Shown here: in pieces, positions 42,338-55,800 of the stretch
Layout of the letters: each line of letters begins with the position of its first letter
Position numbering within the stretch: the stretch's first letter is position 1
Source of the DNA: Labyrinthula sp. Ha
Lineage: Eukaryota; Sar; Bigyra; Labyrinthulida; Labyrinthulaceae
Assembly: GCA_015227615.1 (NCBI GenBank)
Contig: JAALGZ010000009.1
Span: 992,001-1,056,000, forward strand
Direction of reading: 5' to 3'
DNA: 64,000 nucleotides
The notes under the pieces: model-generated
Database searches by the model: none
The model's input: only the letters and a program-made list of their open reading frames with translations
What the model was told of the DNA's origin: nothing
Made by a program: the position numbers and the translations under genes

Positions 42338-44681
42338 TTTTACAGAGAAAAATAACCTTGCCTGCCATGGTTCATAATTTTCTCTTCTGGTGGTCTGGCT
42401 ATGCAAGAACTCGTTTTGTAAGTTTGAACATCTCTCAAGTATGCAATTGCAGTTTTGAGGGAACGCAGAACTAAGTTCATAACTAGGCTGCAATTGAGTA
42501 TGTCAATAGATTCTTTTTCCAGACTCGTTACGGTTAGGAATTGACCTCTGACTGATGAGCCTTCATGACAGTTGTTGTATAATTTGATCCTTCAGAACAG
42601 ATACATCATACTTAGTCCAGTCTTACGGAATAGTATTCATCGAGGCTAGCCTTCCAAAGGTCATTCTAATCTGACTACTCGAGTTATTTGAATAGTTACA
42701 CTAATTAGCTAAAAACATAATTCAAATATGACAAATCAGAAAAAATGCATTAATTATGAAAGATATCACGTAGAATGACTGCTATCATTAATTAGAGCGA
42801 AAGGCAGAATATATTTCAGAATTTAACTTGGTAGAAACTAAATTGACTTATTTTCAAACGTTTATATGAAGAGAATTGAAGTCGTGAAGAGAGGTTATAG
42901 ATCTCACAGCTGAGATGAAGATTATCTGTCTCTTGACTGAGCATGTCGTAACTTGCATAGAGAAAATAAAAATAGTTCAAAGCAATGCTCAAAATAAGAA
43001 ACCAAACCATCAGAAAAGGAAAAAGGAAAAGAGTGCTTTAGGAACTTTCGCGAATTGAGGAGTGGTAGGAAAGGTAGTTAAAAAATGTATTCATTGGTGG
43101 GAAGGCTGTGCGAGCAGGTTATTATTGTTACTGTTGCCTAGGGCGTTTTCTTGAAAGGTTAAACATTTATTTTCACAATGAGCTTTTCATCAAAGGGTTT
43201 CATTAGTAATGAGTAAAATCTTTATTCGAGTTTATTCTCAGGTATGAATATGTAAAAAAAGCTGAAATATAACTTCAACGAGCAAAGGTATACTTACTGA
43301 ACTTGTACGAGTGCTTCATTCAATCCATGTTCAAATATAACTATTTAAAAGAGGTTAATACAATACACTAGCTTCCTTTGTCCAGCTTGTTTGAGACCAA
43401 AAAGGTTTTCATGAAAAAAAGATCACAGTCAGAATAGTTAAATATGACGAAAAAATTATAAAGAGTAATTTTGGAAGCCTTTGAGTTAGAAGAAAACTTG
43501 GGGGTTGAGATTTTGGGGAATGAGTATTTATGCAAACTTCTCCACAAGGAACTATACATGGATAGGTATTAAAAGAAAACGCACGTATTTGTTTAAGATT
43601 AGTCTACTTGAATACCAATAAAGTTTCCTTTTCTTCAAATGTTAGTCTTCTTTAGAGACAATATCGCCAACCTATAATCCACGGGGAGGGACATATACAG
43701 ATCTATGAAGTTCTTATCGGTGCTCTATCTTAAGACCTTTGTTATCCTTATGACACAAGCATACACTTTTCTCCATCCCACATCGGTGCTACGTTATGAC
43801 TCATCTAACGTTGCCTTGCAAGCAGATCAAGTCATTTAATATCTTTCCCAGGTTTTCTAAGAACGCTGAGGTCCTTGACTTCTGGAATATTTATATTGAA
43901 GTGAGAAATCTGTAGAAATTTCAACATGATTAAATTTCTTCCAAGCCTTTTCAAGAAATGGATCCTTATCAAAACCCCGCGAAGTTAAAAGATGGTTCTT
44001 CTCTCTATATATGTATTATGCTTCTAATGTAATACACATTCACGTAAACTAACAACAAGTAAGGTCGCACTTTTTAAATAACACATGTACGCGGTGAATA
44101 GACCAGAGCATCATCTTATTTTAGATGAAGCTCGATTTCAAGTCGCTTCGCTTTGTCCCTTGCAATATGTCTATTATCTACTCGATCCACAAAAATCAAT
44201 CAACCTTAAATCTGTTTAATCTCCTCGGTGATGATAGTTCTTACTTCCTTCAAACTATTCTCTCTACCAGGATGAGTTTCTTTAAGGTTTTCAGGGTTTT
44301 TTGTTAGTAATACTCACCCTGCTTGTTGTGGTACGAAATCAGTTCAAGGAGAGCTCGTCTCTTTTGCTTAAAAATATTACCTATTACTTTGAAGTTGGAA
44401 TAAGACCCTTCTAATTTTTCTTGGAAACATGTGAAAACTTTCAATATTATCTTAAGTATACCCAACATAAGCTTTCTCTATTTAAAATAATATCTCTTTG
44501 AATGTTTACTACTCAGTCTCGGGAAAATCGTCGAATATCCCCTTAGATGTTGTTCAAGATCGGTCTCAGAGGCTAAGTCTTCGGACATAACCTCGTTCAA
44601 CAAGTCTATGGACTGTTGCACTAAGAATCGGTTCAACTTTCTCATCAAAACCAAAGGAAGTATTAAGATGTTTCAAAGTTT
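42338..44681. other. Intergenic, no gene seen
   Basis: 2.3 kb of AT-rich DNA between the EF-hand gene and the first LINE frame. The unrecognised 5' end of the LINE may extend into its last few hundred bases. Open frames are short and show no domain. Confidence 0.5.
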
Positions 44682-44717
44682 TTGGGAAACAGAAACTTTG
44701 GATACAAAGAAACCGTT

Positions 44718-45998
44718 ATGAGTTCCGGCAACACTCAGGCAGTCGAAAGACAGTCACCAGTCAATGAAGCGCAAGATTCCAGAACAATCTCAATTGTCTC
44801 TGTGAATGTTGACCGTCTCACCTCCTACAAGCTCAGGTCTATCGAGAAATATGCCCTAACTTCCGATACAAACGTCCTTGCAATACAGGAAGTTGGTAGC
44901 AAAGGAGAAGAATACCTCGAAAGAGCGAGCTTCTCTAAACTAAATTGGTTTAAAACAGATATCTCTAAGAATAAAGACACAGAAAAAAAGAAAATCAATA
45001 TTTTAGCAATATATTTCAACAGGAACATGAACAAAAAAACAGAAAAAGTATTTGATGAGGATAGAATTTTAGGTGTTAAAACTAAACTTAACTCTAAAAG
45101 CTATTATATCATCAATATCTATGCACCACACGCAGGGAAAGCAGCGAAAGAGTACAGCCAGTTTCTAACAAGACTCCAGAAAGTGATCTCACTGAAAAGG
45201 AAAAAAGACCTCATGATAATCTTAGGTGACTGGAACGCACAAATACTACACAACGAAGTAACCAACAACGGAAAATATGGATACACGACAAGAACGAACA
45301 GGAACGGCAAAATACTTCGGGACTTTTTGAACAAGTACAATCTGGCCATCGTCAACTCATACTTCGCTACTGGTGCAAAGAATACAAATAGTCATGTAAC
45401 ATACTATTCAAAGCACAAGAATAATCAAAAACACTCAGAAATAGATTTCATCATAGCGTGTAAAGGCAGCACCCCACTATTCCGAAAAATTCGGATAAAA
45501 AGAAAACTAGGAGAGAAGATCCACAATAGAACTGAATTCGATCATTAACCAGTTGAAGCACTAGTCTCACAAAAATTCAGGAAATACTCCAACCAAAACC
45601 CAAAAATGCATCGAAACTACAAAGAGTTCTTTAAAATTGACGCAAACCGTTGGAAACTAAACGAAGAAATACGACAAGGCTTCGAAGAAGAACTAGCCAA
45701 GCTACCACCATCCAATAGCCCTGGGAAACAACCAAGACTAAACTTTCAAACATTCAAGTCAACAATAAAGAAAGTCATTGATAACCACATCCCACTGTTA
45801 GCTCATGAAAAACTCTACAGAACATCTTCAGACAGAACAGAAACTCTGTTTGAAATAAGAAGAAGGTTATGGAAAATTCTAACTGAAAACAAATCTAAAA
45901 TACTAAATAGAATGATAAGAGAAAGTACCTTGAGCGACTACAAAACCTGGCTGGACCTTCACGTAAGAAGAATAGATACAGCTATGGCAAAAAAATGA
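44718..45998 (+). pseudogene. LINE APE-type endonuclease and linker
   Basis: From ATG 44718: the endonuclease has the expected motifs in order, SIVSVNVDRLTSYKL (Asn), LAIQEVGS (catalytic Glu), INIYAPHAG, IILGDWNAQI (Asp and Asn), HSEIDFIIA (Asp) and FDH (catalytic His) at its end, just before the in-frame TAA at 45546. After the stop the same frame continues to 45998 as a Lys/Arg-rich helical linker. A TGA and a frame change follow. Confidence 0.85.
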
Positions 45999-46068
45999 TA
46001 TCCATGAAGTATTCAAACGAGCGGAAAGGATAGTAGGGAAAAAGCGGAAACCTAAACGCACCATTGCC

Positions 46069-47954
46069 ATGGAAGATGGAAAATACCTAAACGATAAAAA
46101 ACGAGTAAAAGTATTCCAAGAATATCTTCAACTCACTCAAAGAAACAGAGATGAAAACATCATTGATACTGAACTGGATATTCCTGAAGCAAAAACTGAA
46201 GATACCAACATATTTCCTCGGACTTTAGAAGAACTTGAAGAGATGGCGAAAACACTAAAAACTATAAAGTGCCTGGACCTGATGGAATCAGAAACGAAGT
46301 CCTAAAGAAAAATAAAATAGTGTTGGAATACTTGCAGCAACTTGTGGAAGAACTATTCCTGGATCCAAGTTGCCTGAACAAAAGTGAACTTATATCCCTC
46401 TCTACTGGAAACATCATCTTCCTATACAAAAAAGGAAGCCATCAACTTCCTTCCAACTATAGGCCAATATCCTTGCTTAACACTTCTTACAAACTAATTA
46501 CTAAAATAATAAACAAAATACTAAAGAATACCCTAGAAAGAACAGTAGGAAACTACCAATCTGAATTTAGAGAGAATACGGGAACTAGACAAAAAATTCA
46601 ACTCCTCTTGAACCGCTGTAAACTCAGCCAGATGGATAACTCGAAGATACTTTGCCTCTTTATAGACTTCAAAAAGGATTTCGATTCTTGTAAACATCCT
46701 TTCCTTGAACTTAGCTTAAAAGAAAGAAAAGTTCCTGCTAACTTTGTCAATATAATTTTTTACCTATATAGATACGCTGCAGTTCAAGTGAAGATAGGTA
46801 AATATATAAGTGACAAAGTAGAAATAAACAAAGGTGTGTTAAAAGGTGATTCACTAAGCCCCATGTAATTTGTGCTTGCATTGGACTCTTTGCTTCGAAG
46901 GATAATAAAGAAAATAAACTTGAACTTTCCAGAAGCAGAATTCTCTTTTCAAAATATTCTTGGATTTGCTGACGACCTTTGTATCTTGAGTAAAAATAGA
47001 AACATCTTGAAACACTTTGTTCAATATGCAGAAGAACTCTCACAGTTGTCTGGCCTAAAGATAAATACATAGAAAACTCAATTCATGGGAATAGTCAGAA
47101 GAAGGAAGCTCAAAGATAAGCTTTCGGACACTGCAATTCAACAACTGGTCAATAAACACACCTGTACCTCTTGTTCCAGAAACTTCTCGTCAAAAGATGC
47201 CCTTGTAGGACATAAAGCACAGTGTCTTGGACCGGAAATCACGTTAGTTCGAAGTAGAAAGGGCACTACAGTAGTTGTTGCAGCTGAACTTAATTTCCTC
47301 TAAAACAAAATCCCAGTAGAAGAAGAGCTGGAAACCAACCTTGGAACCATCAAAGGAGTAAAAACCTTTAGATACCTTGGAGTGGATATAACAGCAACAG
47401 CTGAAACCCACGTTAACCCATCCGCTAGAATACGCGCTGCACAGGAAACTCTTCGCAAACTGCAACCGATACTGAGAAGCAATATGCTGACTGTCAAAAG
47501 GAAAAAGGACATTGTGAAAGCACTTGCGGCCTCAAAAATCTAATGTGGCAGCGAGTTCTGGAACCTGGAAAACAAAGATACATCCAAAGCCCTGAACAAA
47601 CTTTCCAGAGACATAAAACGCGCCCTCCTCCAACCTAATCCAACACAACCACTTGAACACACGAAGAAGGCCAACATCCTCAAAACTGGAGATGTAAATA
47701 TCCTAAAAACATTAAAAGAAAAACAAAAGAGCTGGCTGGAAACATGCACAACGGCAGAAACGGATATAGAACTGGCGGAACCCTCAAGGAAACTCGAAGT
47801 ACACCTCTTCCCACAAAACCTTATCCCAGCTGAGAACCTGAACGTGCCTCTGGAACATATAGTAGGAGAACTAGAAGAACACGAACCCTGTCCTCCCCTT
47901 CATCCACCACCACCCGGGGAGAACAGACCATTCCCACCACAAACAACACCTTAG
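46069..47954 (+). pseudogene. LINE reverse transcriptase with embedded zinc finger
   Basis: Linker in one frame to about 46270, then RT in the original frame: PGPDGIRNEVLK, SNYRPISLLNTSYKL, LCLFIDFKKDFDSC (catalytic Asp), GVLKGDSLSP and the FADD box (LGFADDLCI). After the KINT block a C2H2-like finger (CTSCSRNFSSKDALVGHKAQC) precedes FRYLGVDIT, which belongs to the RT thumb side. The C-terminus is Pro-rich. Four in-frame stops and the frame change near 46270 make it non-functional. Confidence 0.88.
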
Positions 47955-50900
47955 CTTATCACTCGATAAAATTCCCATGTGCATTTAAGGTAACTTCGAC
48001 CCTCGGTTGCTTCTTGGATGGATAACTGAAGGTAGCTCAACTGGATCTCTTCATAAACCACGATTATCTTGTAAAACAGAACGATGAGCGATAGTAGAAG
48101 TAAAAAACAGGTGCAGGACATCTCGATATGATCAACAAAGGAACTTGGAACAATTTAGTTGATATCTGGAGCGCTGGATATGACGTCTGACAATATCTCA
48201 ATCTCTTTCATGATTTCTTGCGTGATTTGTTGATTTCGATTTGGATTATTCACAAATTTTAGGAAATCACTATTTTGGGAAATCACTATTTTGTGAGATC
48301 AAATGCGATAAATGAGTACAACGGGAAAACTATCGCGCTCATACAAATAGTGTCCCGAAATCACGACAACCAGTTTAGCTTAGTGACAGTAGGAGCACGA
48401 GACGGGAAGCTTCCCTAGTGAGCGGCGGTCCAACAGCGGACCCTAAGATGAACGCATAGGCGGATTTGCAGATGTAGTACCTTACTCCCACCTTAACTAT
48501 TAAGTATTAACTAAGATTTTTCAAAGAATAAAGATCAGTGCCCCTGAGTTTTTGTACAAAATTTGAGGAAAACTAATTTTTTGTCAAATATTTTCCCTAG
48601 TTAAATCAAGTTCAAGATATTTTATGCCTCTAATTAATTCGACTCGGTTTTTTATATGCTCTAAGAAGTAACCAACTTTTACTTCTTAAGGAAATAGTCA
48701 AAACCCTAAGCGAACTGTGTCACAAAAATGCTGTGACACCCTTGAGTTACATCAAGCTGTTTCAGATCTTCATATAGACATTGTATTCTATTTTGCAAGG
48801 ATTCTCCGAGCACCAAACCTTGAAACACCTCATCCTTCTAACTCGTTGGAAATTTTAATTCTAAAATCCTTACTTCTGGTTGAAAAATAATCTTTATTGA
48901 TCGAAGTTCGAATGTTAGCGCTTTTTGAATATATTCTTTCTTCTCTAGCACTTTTTCATTCATGCTCCAATTAATCTATATCGAAGTGAACAAATGAAGA
49001 CTAACAGTGCAACGTAACTTACCAATATTTATGGTTGTATCAACCAAAAAAATTGTCATCCTGATCAGCTCTTGCTGTTTTACTTGAAAATGAAAACTTC
49101 GTACATTTTTATCCAGTTATACTTTATATTCCAAGGGATCTATGAACTTTGTTAAAAAATGTTGTTCTCACTCTAACGATCAGAGTTAACACTTAAGTTA
49201 AAACCATAGTTTTAGAAAAAAAATAAGTTACCTTAAGCTTTTAATCAATTATTGTTATATCCATAAATACTTTGTCTTACTCCTCTAAGAACTCATCAGA
49301 CAGAGTTTCAACATATAACCATATTTGCGATAACACTTTTCATTACCTGGAAAGCTTATTCCAGGGCTATCAGATGCATAGGATCCACTGGTCCAGTGGA
49401 GGAGCTCGTCTCTTCATCTGAATTTTACTATTCTCTTTTGTGGTTTCGGTGAACTATTCTGTGTTTTTATTTTTCTTGTATTTCCACACAAACTAGCTAT
49501 AGGATCCAAGGGCGTAAAGTGAAGTTTGTGAGAATGGGGTTAATAAATAGTCTCTAAAATTGCGATTAGAGGACACGTTGTCGATAAATTATCAATATTT
49601 CATATTCCACGGGTACTTGTATGTTACAACCGTGACTGGAGAGTAAGTTCTGAATCATGACACATTTGTGCTATTGAGAATCTCTTCCAGTAACTGAGCG
49701 AGTCGGTGTGAGTTCAGATGCGACATTTAGTGAGGAATGACCAACTCATTAAAAATTTGTTGAGCTAGCAATATACCGAGTATTTTTCATGAATTGAGTA
49801 TAAATTTCTGAGGAGTCTTGAGAATCCAGAAAACCCTTCAGAAATTGCTATTAGCGAATTCTGAGTTTAGTTTATGCAGTTTCTAAATGAGCCACATTCA
49901 TCATTCAGTACCCCTAACTATGAGCAGGTCTTACTTGGGGTTGTTTACAACTTATTGATAGCACATCAATATTTTTTACATATATTTCTCTTATTGACAA
50001 TACCATTTTGATTAATCATCGATAATTATAATGAAACTAGACAATTTGATAAGAATTAAAATCAAATTTCTGTTGTTAATAGTCAGAATCAATGCGGTTA
50101 TCAAAAAATCATTGGTAGATATTCTCAAATGTGATGAATTCCTTAATTAAAAGGAATACTTGTGGTAAAAAATAACTGTAATAACCCTTAAATTCCAACA
50201 AGACTTCTACATAGAACCTATCGTTCAGAGATTTGAATGAACGACAAGTTCCAATATTACGGTAAAAGTGCTGTTATAAAAATAAGTGCTATTTCTTGGA
50301 CAATGTGTTAAAGCTCACATATCCTCATACTTGAAATCCATTCTAAATAAAATTAATGGGGAAATAGAAAAATCTTTATGCAAATGGAAACTTATGCTTA
50401 AAGATATTAAAAATGAATCTCTGTAACACAAGAAACAATACTGCCTGCAAGAACTAATAGACTTGCAGTGGTACTTGCTTTACTTAAGTATATCTGAAAT
50501 GTGAACACAGTTTGTGTTCTATTGTCCTTAAAAACTTAACTCATCTTTAATACAACAAGATTATCTTTCTTTCAATGTGTGTGGGATTTTGAGTACTCTA
50601 TCAGGTGTAAAACTTGAAAATTACGGAGGTTTCTACAGGAATTTGCAATGATATTAGAGAGATTTACACATTGAAGAATGATAATTATGACCAAGTTAAT
50701 GTTTTTACCCTAAGTAATGGGAAACAGGTTAATAATAAGGATATAGCTTAAGCTTGTACTGTTCCAGGAGTATGAACTAATTTCTTACTGTTCAGTGTTG
50801 ATTTGATACCAACTGTATTGTGGCCAGATATTTGTTGCTATGGTTACCGGGGAGTTTGCCAGAGGCTCATTCAACAAAACTCAAAGAAAGCCAGGAGTAT

Positions 50901-52864
50901 CAACACCTCCAGTGGATATCAGTTATTAAATATTTTTGTTGCTTGGTATCATCCATTCAGGATTGCTTGACGCTTTATGGTCTCTCTTTTCAGAGTTTTT
51001 GAGATATTATATGTAGAATTCTTTGTGAGTACATTTATATAGAATATTTTAATTGCGAAGTTAGATTGCTTCAAATCCTAAATTTTCACAGAATGTTGAG
51101 AGACTAGAGTTTTTTAGGATTTAGACGAATATTTCTTTAAGCTTTGAACGAAATGATGTTGACAAGAACAGCGCTTTACCTAAACATAGACATTTTTTTA
51201 GAGAGATATTTATAATTCCTTAAGCGAACGCTTTTAAGATCAAACCCTTTATTATATATTTACCTGTGTTTGCATAGAGCAAAATTTATTGGACCATAGC
51301 AAAACTGAAGGATTAAGCATCTTCAGATGTGCAGATTTTCAACAGCTGACTTTCCTGGGTAAAGTATAGCTCACTTGTACTTACTTAGAATATAAAAGCT
51401 GCTAGAAAGTAAATTTTTAAGTTGCGTTGAGTAAATTCCTAGGATCTGAAAAAAGATTTATTATCTTTGGAGTTTTTTTCGTGATGTTACGTGTGAATGT
51501 TTATTTTCTCGAAAATCAGTAAGATCAGTAGCAAAGGTCCTTGAAATCAGCCTTCTTCAGGCCAAGAATACTCATATCTCGTATTTTCTCTGATAAAATA
51601 GTTGATTCAAAAATTGCTTTCAATACGCAATAGCTACTGGATAATAATGTTTTTTTGTTGAAGATTTCGTAACAGATACTAACAAATGCTATATGCGTAA
51701 TTTTCAGTAAACATGGTCTACTATACCTTATATCCTTTTCATCTTACGAATTTGTAAACTAAGAAGTATGGGTAAGAGTTTGCTATATATTTAAAACTAT
51801 GTAAAGCAGTCCAGAGCATGGGTCAATGTATATTTCCATTCTGCTGCATTTTAAAAAATCGTCGATACAACTATGGACACATCGTAGCTATGAAAAATGT
51901 AATATCTCAGTTGAAAAGTATGAACATTACCTTCAAGATAATAGCTAAATTTGTCAGTTTATGGAAGTATTAAAATATTTTTTGTAGATGTATTCATAAC
52001 CATATAGAATCGATGTCCCCAAGTTCAGTTCTATTATCTCCTGAAACTACTTCAAAAGTTCTTCATCCCTGATTGTCTCATCTAAGACAGGAGAACTTGG
52101 CAAGGTACTTTCGAAGCTGTACTTGATTTTCATGGCTCTAACAATTAAGTGCAAAAAGATGTTTCCATATTTGAGATATTTTACTCCAAATGCAAGTTGA
52201 CTAATGAAGAACACAATTATCGCTAGAAATTTGCATATGTTTCTAAGATATACAATTGTTGAACTTAAGTTTATATAAATTCGTAAATAATGTAAGAATT
52301 GAAACATGAAAATAATAGAGCTGTTCATTTAGAATAACTTAGAGTCTTAACTGGTCCAATAGAAAAATAATTCCTGCGAAACATTACTCTTGCGATGGCC
52401 AATATTGAGACGCAAATTTTTGATTGCGTTCTTATTATTTAAATGTTGCGCATACCAAGCTCAACTTAACAGAGAGCCGGATTATCAGTAAAAAGTTTTT
52501 CCAAAATCGAAACGCCTTTCGAATGATGAATTTTAGGTGCTTTGAAATAGAGATAGAAGTTTTTCCTGGTCATAATCATGAGCTTTTCCCCGAGATATTC
52601 ACATCATTTCCTGGAGTAAATTTATATAAAAGATGATTTAGCAAGAAAACAAAACCATTACAATGAAAGAACTTTGAAACAGCATATTTCATGTGTGCTT
52701 AAACCTATTCTACGCTTCTATTACCATAGTTTTGTCTTAATTCAAGAATATTTCAAGATTAAAATGGTTTGTGACTTAGAGAAGATGCATAACTCTTGTC
52801 AGAAAACCATTCGAATTTTATGAATAACGGTAAAATTATCAGCAATAAATGATAATGGCTTTCG
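47955..52864. other. Long gene-poor stretch
   Basis: 4.9 kb, mostly very AT-rich. A small GC-richer island near 48.41-48.47 kb contains a hairpin (GGTCC 48427-48431 with GGACC 48438-48442); this may belong to the LINE 3' region. A near-palindrome CCACTGGTCCAGTGG lies at about 49387. A 93-residue hydrophobic open frame (52047-52328, minus) with an acidic tail is the best short candidate, but has no recognisable domain. No gene is supported. Confidence 0.5.
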
Positions 52865-55800
52865 ATGATTATCTTAACGTTTGTTACCATTTCTCACGAT
52901 AAGAAACTTTGGTTGTAACGCAGAATTTACCAACAAACTTTACGAAGAATTAACACAACGGTGCTTTACCACAGAAACTTCTGACATTGATGCTTTAGCA
53001 TCTTTTGTATCTATGAAGAGACCGTTGTCAATTGCAACATATTTTGCTACAGTAACCGTTAAACATGAATCCAATGAGCTAAAAAATAATTTTGCAGAAA
53101 ACGATATTCCAGGATCACCCCTGTATTATTAATCACCATCTTATTTTAGGGAGTTTTGGCAAAGACTAGCTGAGCTGAGATCGTCCCGACAGAAAGGTGG
53201 AGACAAGTTCGGCAAAATAACCAAAATTGATCTGCTTATCTTTGATGAACTAACATTAGATGCCGCAAATTTAAAACTTGGTGTTACGGATAGATATCCG
53301 AGGAAGAACTACGTTGATGCCGACTTTGACGAGAAGTCTCTTCCTTTCTTCTGCTACCCGTCAGGAACTGAGCTCAAAGCTATCAAATCATTAAAAGAGG
53401 AAGAACCAACAACCCATTCTTTTATCATGGAATCTGAGAGTGGATTAAAGACAAATGGCACTTGTTTGAAGTTTTATGAGAAGTTTCCAGATCGCTTGGA
53501 AGACTCTTTGTCCAATTTGTCGTTGTATGACTACTTGCTCAACCCTTCTAACCTTGAGGTTTTTGCATCTCATATTTCAGAAGTAGAATTTGAATGTAAG
53601 AAATGGCTAGACATTATGCTATCTGTTTCTAAGTTTATAGCTTTAGACGAAGTAACTGAGGTTCTCAATCAGACGATAGACAATAAAACAAATCCAGTTC
53701 CACTAATAAGCTCTATTATATTGAAAAACACGGATACTGTATCGGCAGTTTCTGTGAACGAGCTTGTCTTTGATTTTGCAGCGGTGCAAGAGAACTTTTT
53801 TGCTTGTCTGGACTCGGAGCTCAAGAAGAAGAAAAAGTTTTGGTGCGTTCCAAGATGTATTTGTTTACTCTCTCCACACAAATATTTTTCTTTATATAAA
53901 GATGTTTTAAATCACATTTGGAAGTTATTTCAACCTGGTGATGTAAACAAGAATGGTTTGCTGACTATCCCTGTGCCACTGGAGCGTATTATTGTTCATG
54001 TTGTTTCTGAAATTCCTGAACCTCCACCTGGTAAGCTAGCAGTAAATTTCAGGCTATATCAAAGTCATGAAAAACTGTTTGTGGTTACGAAACCAGCCTT
54101 AAATGAGTTGCCGTTACATGATGCTCCATTACAGATACTTTTCTTTAAGCTTGGAGTTCAAAATTTATTAACTGTATTTGCAGCGCTCTCAATTGAACGT
54201 AAAGTGATCATGTCTTCAACGAATTTGGAAGTTTTATCAGCATGCTCTGAAGGGTTTCTAACGCTATTGTTTCCGCTGAGATGGGAAAGCCCCTACCTCC
54301 CTGTGTTACCCGCAAAATACATTGAACTTGTAAATGCTCCCTTTCCATTTTTATTTGGTGTTCATAAAGATGAAGTGCCTGCATCGCATTTCCTGGATTC
54401 CGGATGCGTCTTTGTGGATCTGGACGCTAATACTATTGAAATCTCAGAGGGAAATGAGGTACCACAGCCACCTCCTGCGGCACTATCTAGACTTGTTGAA
54501 CAATTAAAGGAAATCTATGGTGAATTCCTTTCCCCAGTTAAAGGATTCAACATTAATTTTGATGATGAGAATGGTTCCTTCATGCAAAGTGGAAGTTTTA
54601 CAGGGCTAAAACGACATTCTAGTGCTGATGGATCGAAGAATCGTGGAAATTCAAGAAAACTGCGGCAAATATCCATTGTTGATGAGCTTGAAGTTATTCC
54701 GGAACTAAATGACAAAATTCGTGAGATGTTTCTTAAGTATCATGTTGAAGTGTTAAAAAACTATAAAAACTTTCTGAAGGGAATGGAAGCCGATGAAGCG
54801 GAACTTTTCGATCATGAAAATTTTGTTTCTTTACATGCCGAAAACAGTATTGCCTCAGAGTATCTAATTGGCTTCGTAGGAACTCAAATGCTCCAAAGTT
54901 TTTTTGAGGAGCAAATATTCTTGCCAGAACGAAATTTTCAGATGATGTTTTTCGACTCCTGGATTGCAAAAGAGAACAAGAGCCAACAGCCAGGAACAAC
55001 AGCATTCCTAGCAGATAGTAGTCAAAAGGAGCGAAAGGACTATGTTGTAGCAGCACCTCAGGCGAGTGAGTATCTACCAGTAGAAAACTTTTTACTGATT
55101 CCAAATAGGTTCCCAAGCAGATTGAACTGGACTATTGTGAATAAGCCAATTGCTATCGACAGGTTGCATCGACTTCGACGAGGTTCGCATCTCCTTAAAA
55201 ATGTAAATAAGGTCAGCATGGTTCTTGAGGCGGTTTATCTTAATTTTTATACAAAGAAGACTGTGTTTGGAGCAAAGTTTAAGTTTGTTATTGGTCAAAT
55301 TCAGCGTGGCATAACCCAAACCATGGAACTCTTAAATATAGCTAAAATGACTGCAAATGCATTTAGAAGTTACAAAACGAAGTTAAGAACTGTACTTGAA
55401 GAAGTGCAGAAGAGCAGAAATAGCCTTACCTCAACAGAGGGAAAGGAACGTGCCAGCGCGGTGAATCTTAATGATCAGCATGTCGGGCTGCTTGGTATTA
55501 AGTCAACTTCTGTGCGGTTGAACGACAGTAATGAATATCTGAACGACATTATCTGGCCCTCATTCATAAGCTGTGAACTATTCTGGGCAGCTTCATGTGA
55601 GGGGTTGGCAGATGCTTTGGAGCTAAAAGTTGTCCAAGTCTTGAAGGAGCTTTCTCGAAAGTTGAAAAATCAACTAAAACTAGTCCAAACAAATGGGCAA
55701 CGTTGGTTTTTGGCTATAGAAAACTCAAAGATACAGGTGGAGACGTTGAAAGGAAAGAGTGAAGCATACGAACTAGCGGCACTGGAGAGTAAGAATCTAC

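Larger units (their letters stand above)
44718..47954 (+). mobile_element. LINE (non-LTR retrotransposon), APE endonuclease + reverse transcriptase, decayed
   Basis: One long degenerate plus-strand frame encodes an APE-type endonuclease followed by a reverse transcriptase and a Pro-rich tail. Apart from a stretch near 45998-46270 that lies in another frame, everything stays in a single phase. That phase is cut by five stops: TAA at 45546, 46866, 47301 and 47539, and TAG at 47070. Neither end is visible: no poly(A) tail, target duplication or clear 5' UTR. An upstream gag-like frame was not found. I cannot name the clade with confidence. Confidence 0.88.

Noticed and set aside
44718-47954. LINE stops read as reassigned glutamine codons
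   Set aside because: Host genes in the window terminate normally with TAA and TGA, and the element also has frame changes, so decay is the simpler explanation.
49380-49410. Near-palindrome CCACTGGTCCAGTGG
   Set aside because: Single short palindrome with no partner or repeat context; plausible by chance in 64 kb.
52047-52328. 93-residue minus-strand hydrophobic frame with an acidic tail
   Set aside because: No recognisable family and no supporting exons; left as a weak candidate only.
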